From the NCBI GenBank assembly GCA_016844625.1, contig JAERMN010000088.1, positions 1-11,181 on the forward strand: 11,181 nt of DNA, given 5' to 3'. Position numbers and translations under genes: made by a program. Positions 7,532 to 11,181 of this stretch are shown here, piece after piece. The first letter of the stretch is position 1. Each line of letters starts with the position of its first letter. Under the pieces are notes generated by a model. The model saw only the letters and a list, made by a program, of their open reading frames with translations, was not told the DNA's origin and did no database searches. This stretch comes from Deltaproteobacteria bacterium (lineage in GTDB: Bacteria; Desulfobacterota; Binatia; UBA9968).

Positions 7532-8125
7532 ATGAAAATCTTTTTCTTCGACATCGAAACCGTGCCGACCGACAAGTCGCTCCAAGAAAACGGTCTGCTC
7601 GATTCGCAAATCAAACTCGATGAAGCCGAGCTGATCAAAAAACTGAGCCTCTCGGCTGCCACGGCGAAAATCATCTGCCTGTGCTACGCCATCGACCCGC
7701 CCGCTGATTCCCCGGTCCAAATACTGCAAGGCGAAGAAACCGACATCATCAAAAACTTCTGGAAGCTCGTGCTCGACTGCAATCTCTTCGTCGGCCACAA
7801 CGTTCTCGACTTCGATATGCGCTTCATCTACCAACGCTCGGTCATCCACCAGATCAAACCTTCGCGCGACATTCCCTTCACCCGCTTCCGCAACGCGCCG
7901 ATCTACGACACCATGCAAGAATGGAGCAAATGGGGCCGCGAACATGTCAGCCTGGACACGCTGTCAAAAGCCCTCGGCATCCCGTCGCCGAAAGAGAATC
8001 TCGACGGCTCGAAAGTTTACCCCTACTACCGCGCCGGAAAACTCCCCGAGATCATCGAATACTGCAAACGCGATGTAGATTCCGTCAGGCAAGTTTATCG
8101 CCGGCTGTCATTTGCCAAAGGATAG
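7532..8125 (+). CDS. DnaQ/PolB-type 3'-5' exonuclease
   Basis: A stand-alone 197-residue DEDDy exonuclease, related to the predicted 3'-5' exonuclease domain of PolB-like polymerases. It removes nucleotides from the 3' end of DNA using two metal ions, acting in the cytoplasm. Exo I is FDIETVP (D7, E9), Exo II is GHNVLDFD (N90, D95), and Exo III is YCKRD (Y177, D181), with HVSLDTLSKALGIPSPK ahead of it. All four catalytic acids and the tyrosine are present, so it should be active. Length is typical for these small proteins. The ATG at 7532 has only a weak AGGATAG about a dozen bases upstream. It is separated from addA by about 180 bases with a repeat, so it may be transcribed on its own. RNase T/oligoribonuclease is a less likely alternative. 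Confidence 0.85.
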   Translation: MKIFFFDIETVPTDKSLQENGLLDSQIKLDEAELIKKLSLSAATAKIICLCYAIDPPADSPVQILQGEETDIIKNFWKLVLDCNLFVGHNVLDFDMRFIYQRSVIHQIKPSRDIPFTRFRNAPIYDTMQEWSKWGREHVSLDTLSKALGIPSPKENLDGSKVYPYYRAGKLPEIIEYCKRDVDSVRQVYRRLSFAKG

Positions 8126-8229
8126 GGCCCAGCGTACGGAGATCTGCGTTGACAGCCCTGTCGGGGAAAGACCTGTCAAGATAAGAGCGCGTGAAACGCA
8201 AACATCTCTGTCGGTGGGTGAATCCGACC
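8126..8229. other. Spacer after the exonuclease gene; two short inverted repeats
   Basis: No gene is seen. TTGACAG (8149-8155) and CTGTCAA (8173-8179) pair with a 17-base loop. GTCGG (8210-8214) and CCGAC (8224-8228) pair just before the start of the miniature element. Neither is followed by a T-tract. The role of both is unknown. Confidence 0.4.
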
Positions 8230-8512
8230 AAAGGGGTCAAGTCCGCTTTTAGCTCTTGATGGTGTCGATCGCATCGAATAAGGAAGGATCATGGCTCGAC
8301 CGTTACGAATCGAATACCCCGGCGCTCACTACCACTGGGCGGGCACCAGCACAGCGAGATCGGCAAAGCGTTGGGTTTAGACAACGAATCGTCAGTAAGC
8401 TCGGCGTGTCTGCGGGTGAAGTTAAGGGTAGCGCAAGACCGAAAGATCGACCGAAGGGCTCGAAGAATTGCCGCTGCGCTGACAAAAAGCTAAAAGAGGA
8501 CTTGACCCCTTT
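8230..8512. mobile_element. Miniature RAYT-derived element with 25-bp inverted ends
   Basis: Bases 8230-8254 and 8488-8512 are inverted copies of the same 25-base sequence (AAAGGGGTCAAGTCC-type) with one mismatch. Between them lies a gutted transposase gene, including its own AAGGAAGG ribosome binding site just before its ATG at 8291. The whole unit is about 283 bp. Such ends around a REP-associated tyrosine transposase are a known genomic context. The internal deletion makes it look like a MITE that could be moved only by an intact RAYT elsewhere. No target duplication is seen at the outer edges, as expected for this family. Confidence 0.75.
8291..8493 (+). pseudogene. Remnant of REP-associated tyrosine transposase (RAYT)
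   Basis: The ATG at 8291 opens MARPLRIEYPGAHYH, the unmistakable N-terminus of RAYT (IS200-like Y1 transposases), and continues only to a TAG at 8378. In the +1-related frame from about 8335 the sequence reads HSEIGKALGLDNESSVS and on through VAQDRKIDRR to a TAA at 8491, which matches the C-terminal helix-turn-helix-like tail of the same family. All of the middle, including the HUH metal-binding motif and the catalytic tyrosine, is missing, and the two parts are in different frames. The protein cannot be functional. Its terminal codons lie inside the right inverted repeat, showing that gene and repeat evolved together. Confidence 0.75.
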
Positions 8513-8708
8513 TCTCCAGAGTGCGATGCGCTAGCACCACTAACAATGGTGCGGGTCGGGCGAGTCTGAAACGTGAACTCGGAGTTTCGCGGCACATGGC
8601 ATCGACGCAGTATCGAAAACTCCGCGCGCCGCTGACCGGGCAAAACTCGATCGAAGCGGCCGCTTCTCAGAGCGTGCAGCAATTGCCCAAATCGACCGCC
8701 TGCTTCGT

Positions 8709-8736
8709 TTGACTCTCTTTCTCTCAGACTATAAAT
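8709..8736 (+). promoter_or_regulatory. Candidate sigma70-type promoter for the bicupin gene
   Basis: TTGACT at 8709-8714 is followed 15 bases later by TATAAA (8730-8735), or 16 bases later by ATAAAT (8731-8736). The spacer is slightly short compared with the usual 17. It sits in an AT-rich stretch about 110 bases ahead of the gene start, with no other strong candidate nearby. Confidence 0.35.
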
Positions 8737-8832
8737 TGCTTGTATCAATCCGCTGATCTTGGGCAACTTCATTTTTGCCGAGTCCGCAGATTCCGTTCGA
8801 AATCAAAACTGTCACGACGAACATCATTTTCT

Positions 8833-8839
8833 AAGGAGG
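8833..8839 (+). promoter_or_regulatory. Strong Shine-Dalgarno fixing the bicupin start
   Basis: AAGGAGG lies four bases before the ATG at 8844. It is the strongest ribosome binding site in the window and decides this start over the upstream TTG at 8740 in another frame. High translation of the bicupin is inferred. Confidence 0.7.
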
Positions 8840-8843
8840 CATT

Positions 8844-10040
8844 ATGGATCATCCCGCTGAGCAAACATTTCAGGAACCGACGGATAAAAAGACCCGGGCA
8901 GGCTATGGGAAATTTCTCCGACCCAACACACCTTACGACAACTACATGGAGTCGCAGGGTATTCCGATCTATCGTGACATCGGCGTGCGCCGCGTGCAGG
9001 ATTTACCGCGCAAGCCGTGGAAGCGCATGGGCGGGAATGGCACCTTCATTCAGCTTCTGGGCACCGAAGGTTTGTGGGGCTGCTACGTTGTTGAGGTTCC
9101 GGGCGCCGGCGCGTTGAATCCCGAAAAGCATTTGTACGAAGAACAATACCTCGTCGTCGACGGTCGCGGCACCACGGAAGTTTGGGTCGACGGCAATCCG
9201 AAGAAGATCACATTCGAGTGGCAGAAAGGTTCGATGTTCGCCATCCCGATGAATGCGACCCATCGCATCGTCAACGCGACCTCGAGTCCGGCGCTTTTGC
9301 TGGGCGGCACCACGGCGCCCAACGTTATGAACAACTTTGGCAACGACGATTTTATTTTCAATTGCCCCTATCACTTCAAAGATCGCTTCGATCCGAGCGA
9401 CGACTACTACAAGTACAAAGAAGAAGTGACACCCGATCCGCTGCGCGGTCTAGCCATGCGTCAGACCAATATCATTCCAGACGTGATGTCCTGCGAGTTG
9501 CCGATGGATAACCGGCGCTCGCCGGGTTACCGGCGCATCGAACCGCACATGGCTGGCCAGCAATTCTACATGTGGATCGGTCAGCATGAAACCGGCCGTT
9601 ACTCGAAGGCACATGCGCACGGCTCCGCCGCCGTGCTAATTTGCCTCAGCGGCAAAGGATATACCTACACCTGGCCGTCAGAACTAGGCACCCATCCCTG
9701 GGAAAAAGGCACGACGGAACAAATCAGACGACAGGACTATGAACCGGTGGGCATGGTGAGCGCTGCGCCGCTGAGCGGCAATTGGTTCCACGCTCACTTT
9801 GGCGCCAGCAAAGAGCCGTTGCGCCTTACCGCCTGGTTCGGTCCCAACGCGCCTGGGCGCGATCGCGGCAAGCCCGGTGAAAAGGGCATCGACTACGGCG
9901 CCATCGATATGAAAGACGGCGGCACGGCGATCCCATACAACGAAGAAGATCCGTATCTGCGTAAAGAGTTCGAAGAAACTCTGGCTAGCGTCGGCGCGCA
10001 GTCGCGCATGGAACCCGATCTTTACAAGAACTCCTACTGA
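8844..10040 (+). CDS. Bicupin protein of unknown substrate
   Basis: A 398-residue soluble protein with two cupin domains and no signal peptide, so cytoplasmic. The first domain has PGAGALNPEKHLYEEQYLV followed by GRG (H96, E99/E100, G107) and the second-motif histidine H140 in MNATHRI. The second domain has SKAHAHGSAAVLICLSGKG (H257, H259) and NWFHAHFG (H316, H318). The first domain lacks the first histidine of the usual HxH pair, and the second has no clear glutamate in its first motif, so metal binding may be confined to one domain. The layout recalls gentisate-dioxygenase-type bicupins, but the substrate cannot be told from sequence; an enzyme or a metal-binding sensor are both possible. 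It has the strongest ribosome binding site here and precedes a eutA-like gene in the same direction after 119 bases containing a hairpin, so co-transcription is possible but not certain. Confidence 0.75.
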   Translation: MDHPAEQTFQEPTDKKTRAGYGKFLRPNTPYDNYMESQGIPIYRDIGVRRVQDLPRKPWKRMGGNGTFIQLLGTEGLWGCYVVEVPGAGALNPEKHLYEEQYLVVDGRGTTEVWVDGNPKKITFEWQKGSMFAIPMNATHRIVNATSSPALLLGGTTAPNVMNNFGNDDFIFNCPYHFKDRFDPSDDYYKYKEEVTPDPLRGLAMRQTNIIPDVMSCELPMDNRRSPGYRRIEPHMAGQQFYMWIGQHETGRYSKAHAHGSAAVLICLSGKGYTYTWPSELGTHPWEKGTTEQIRRQDYEPVGMVSAAPLSGNWFHAHFGASKEPLRLTAWFGPNAPGRDRGKPGEKGIDYGAIDMKDGGTAIPYNEEDPYLRKEFEETLASVGAQSRMEPDLYKNSY

Positions 10041-10057
10041 CCACGTTGCGGGTTCGA

Positions 10058-10099
10058 GGTTTCGAGTTTCGGTTTACGCGACACCCGAAACTCGAAACC
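10058..10099. repeat. 15-bp perfect inverted repeat between bicupin and eutA-like genes
   Basis: GGTTTCGAGTTTCGG (10058-10072) and its exact complement (10085-10099) enclose a 12-base loop. Around it the GAAAC/GTTTC unit recurs (CGAGGTTTCGAGTTTCGG...CGAAACTCGAAACCCGAAACC). It lies 17 bases after the bicupin stop. With no T-tract a factor-independent terminator is doubtful; a dispersed repeat or an mRNA-stabilising hairpin at the 3' end of the bicupin message are both possible. Confidence 0.7.
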
Positions 10100-10159
10100 C
10101 GAAACCGGTTACACGCCCGAACCCTTTCTACTCTCATTAGCTAATCGTCAGGAATACTC

Positions 10160-11181
10160 ATGGCCACCACACCCAGAGGTTCGTTTTCCAATGCCAACCG
10201 CCACATGCAGGACGAAGAAAATCTGCGACTGACCAGCGTGGGCGTCGATATCGGATCCTCGACATCGCATCTGGTTTTTTCCCGGCTCGAACTGACCCTC
10301 GAAGGCTCGCGCTACCGCGTCACCAAACGCGAAATATTGAACGAATCGCAAATACTGCTCACGCCCTACGTCGACGACACGCGCATCGACGTCGAAGCGC
10401 TCGGCGCTTTTATCAACCAGCAATACAAAGACGCGAAAATTCGCCGCGAAGAAGTCGACACCGGCGCATTGATCCTTACCGGCGTTGCCGTGCGCCGGCG
10501 TAACGCCCGCGCTATCGCCGACCTATTCGCGCAGGAAGCCGGCAAATTCGTCGCCGTCAGTGCCGGCGACGGCCTCGAAGCGACCATGGCGGGGCACGGC
10601 TCGGGCGCTGTCGCGCACTCGGGAAAAATTGGCGGTGTGGTTTTGAATATCGATATCGGCGGCGGCACCAGCAAATTCGCTCTTTGCAACAACGGCAAGG
10701 TGCAAGAAGTTTCTGCCATCGATATCGGCGCCCGCCTGCTCGCTTTCGACAAAGATGGCGCCATCGTGCGCATCGAAGAAGCCGGCCGAAAACATGCCGC
10801 CTGGGCCGGGTTCTCAGTCGAACTCGGACAAATACTTCCGCAAGAAAATCTGCGCAAAATGGCCGTGGGCATGACGGACAAACTATTGGCCATGCTCAAA
10901 CCGGACACGCTTAGCGATGACATCAAGAGCGTGCTCCGGCTGCCGCCGCTTTCCTATCAAGGCGAAATCGATTGCGTGATGTTTTCCGGCGGTGTATCGG
11001 AGTTTATTTACAATCGCAGCAAGACCACTTTTGGCGATCTCGGCCCGCTGATCGCCGACGAAGTGCACCGGCGCATGGCCGATTTGGGCCTGTTGGTGAT
11101 GGAACCCAATGCGCGCATTCGCGCCACCGTCATCGGCGCTTCCCAGTATACCGTCCAGGTCAGCGGCAATACGATTTTTAT
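10160..11181 (+). CDS. eutA: EutA-like ethanolamine ammonia-lyase reactivating ATPase, 3' end cut off
   Basis: An open frame of 340 codons from the ATG at 10160 runs off the right edge without a stop. AGGA at 10150-10153 sits six bases before the start. The protein matches EutA, the actin/Hsp70-fold ATPase that exchanges damaged cobalamin for adenosylcobalamin on ethanolamine ammonia-lyase. Phosphate-1 motif GVDIGSSTSHLVFSRLEL is at residues 28-45, DTGALILTGVAVRRRNAR at about 100-117, phosphate-2 NIDIGGGTSKFAL at 163-175, and the adenosine-type FSGGVSEF at 275-282. E. coli EutA is 467 residues, so roughly a quarter is outside the window. The sequence has an N-terminal extension of about 20 residues before the conserved start. 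No eut shell or lyase genes are in view, so the substrate enzyme lies beyond the edge or is unlinked. Other actin-fold ATPases are possible but fit less well. Confidence 0.85.
   Translation, partial: MATTPRGSFSNANRHMQDEENLRLTSVGVDIGSSTSHLVFSRLELTLEGSRYRVTKREILNESQILLTPYVDDTRIDVEALGAFINQQYKDAKIRREEVDTGALILTGVAVRRRNARAIADLFAQEAGKFVAVSAGDGLEATMAGHGSGAVAHSGKIGGVVLNIDIGGGTSKFALCNNGKVQEVSAIDIGARLLAFDKDGAIVRIEEAGRKHAAWAGFSVELGQILPQENLRKMAVGMTDKLLAMLKPDTLSDDIKSVLRLPPLSYQGEIDCVMFSGGVSEFIYNRSKTTFGDLGPLIADEVHRRMADLGLLVMEPNARIRATVIGASQYTVQVSGNTIF

Larger units (their letters stand above)
8513..8843 (+). other. Gene-free leader before the bicupin gene
   Basis: No gene is supported here; the open frame at 8521-8712 has no recognisable features and unusual composition. 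A small hairpin pairs GCACCA (8534-8539) with TGGTGC (8547-8552). The last roughly 130 bases are AT-richer than the coding surroundings and hold the promoter candidate and the ribosome binding site listed separately. The transcribed leader from that promoter would be about 100 bases, long enough for regulation, but no known riboswitch is recognised. Confidence 0.45.

Noticed and set aside
8210..8228. tRNA-like hairpin GTCGG...CCGAC
   Set aside because: Only five pairs, and no cloverleaf arms, TTC loop or CCA-side acceptor stem are found around it.
8256..8534. 92-residue open frame over the miniature element
   Set aside because: It is out of frame with both recognisable parts of the RAYT remnant and has no family resemblance.
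8521..8712. 63-residue open frame before the bicupin gene
   Set aside because: No ribosome binding site, no domain and no conserved look; it is probably leader DNA.
10085..10110. Rho-independent terminator after the bicupin gene
   Set aside because: The stem is strong but is followed by GAAACCGGTT rather than a run of T.

Overview
The window reads as GC-rich bacterial chromosome with high coding density and repeat-filled spacers, most likely from an uncultured soil or subsurface Gram-negative-type lineage. Candidates such as Deltaproteobacteria, Tectomicrobia or Rokubacteria-like groups are a guess from gene style and repeat families, not something the sequence proves. There are no RNA genes, no CRISPR array and no intact mobile element.

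Layout: (1) At the left edge a minus-strand gene begins at 134 and leaves the window; only its signal peptide and a few mature residues are visible. (2) 135-658 is a gene-free spacer holding three kinds of short repeat: TTCGTG/TTTGTG 9-base iterations, a GTCAT-CCCGCG inverted repeat, and a perfect 26-bp palindrome set between two same-orientation copies of the 9-base repeat. (3) 659-7349 is an AddAB-type recombination nuclease locus. The addB-like gene is split between two frames (659-2218 and 2128-3933) by a one-base lesion and may also be damaged at its 5' end. The addA-like helicase-nuclease (3930-7349) is intact and starts on an ATGA overlap with the addB stop. (4) After a spacer repeat (7371-7464) comes a small DnaQ/PolB-type 3'-5' exonuclease (7532-8125). 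(5) 8230-8512 is a miniature element made from a REP-associated tyrosine transposase (RAYT): the first 15 and last roughly 50 codons survive, the catalytic middle is gone, and near-perfect 25-bp inverted repeats form the ends. (6) A bicupin protein (8844-10040), with a strong ribosome binding site and a plausible promoter, is followed after a 15-bp-stem hairpin by a eutA-like gene (10160 to the right edge), the ATP-dependent reactivase of B12-dependent ethanolamine ammonia-lyase.

How the genes work together: AddA and AddB normally form a heterodimer that resects double-strand breaks for RecA loading. The nearby exonuclease could also serve DNA repair but is not clearly co-transcribed. The bicupin and EutA may belong to a B12-dependent amino-alcohol or related catabolic locus continuing beyond the right edge. 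No entirely new system is evident; the best leads are the broken addB beside an intact addA, the RAYT-derived miniature element, and the bicupin-eutA pairing.
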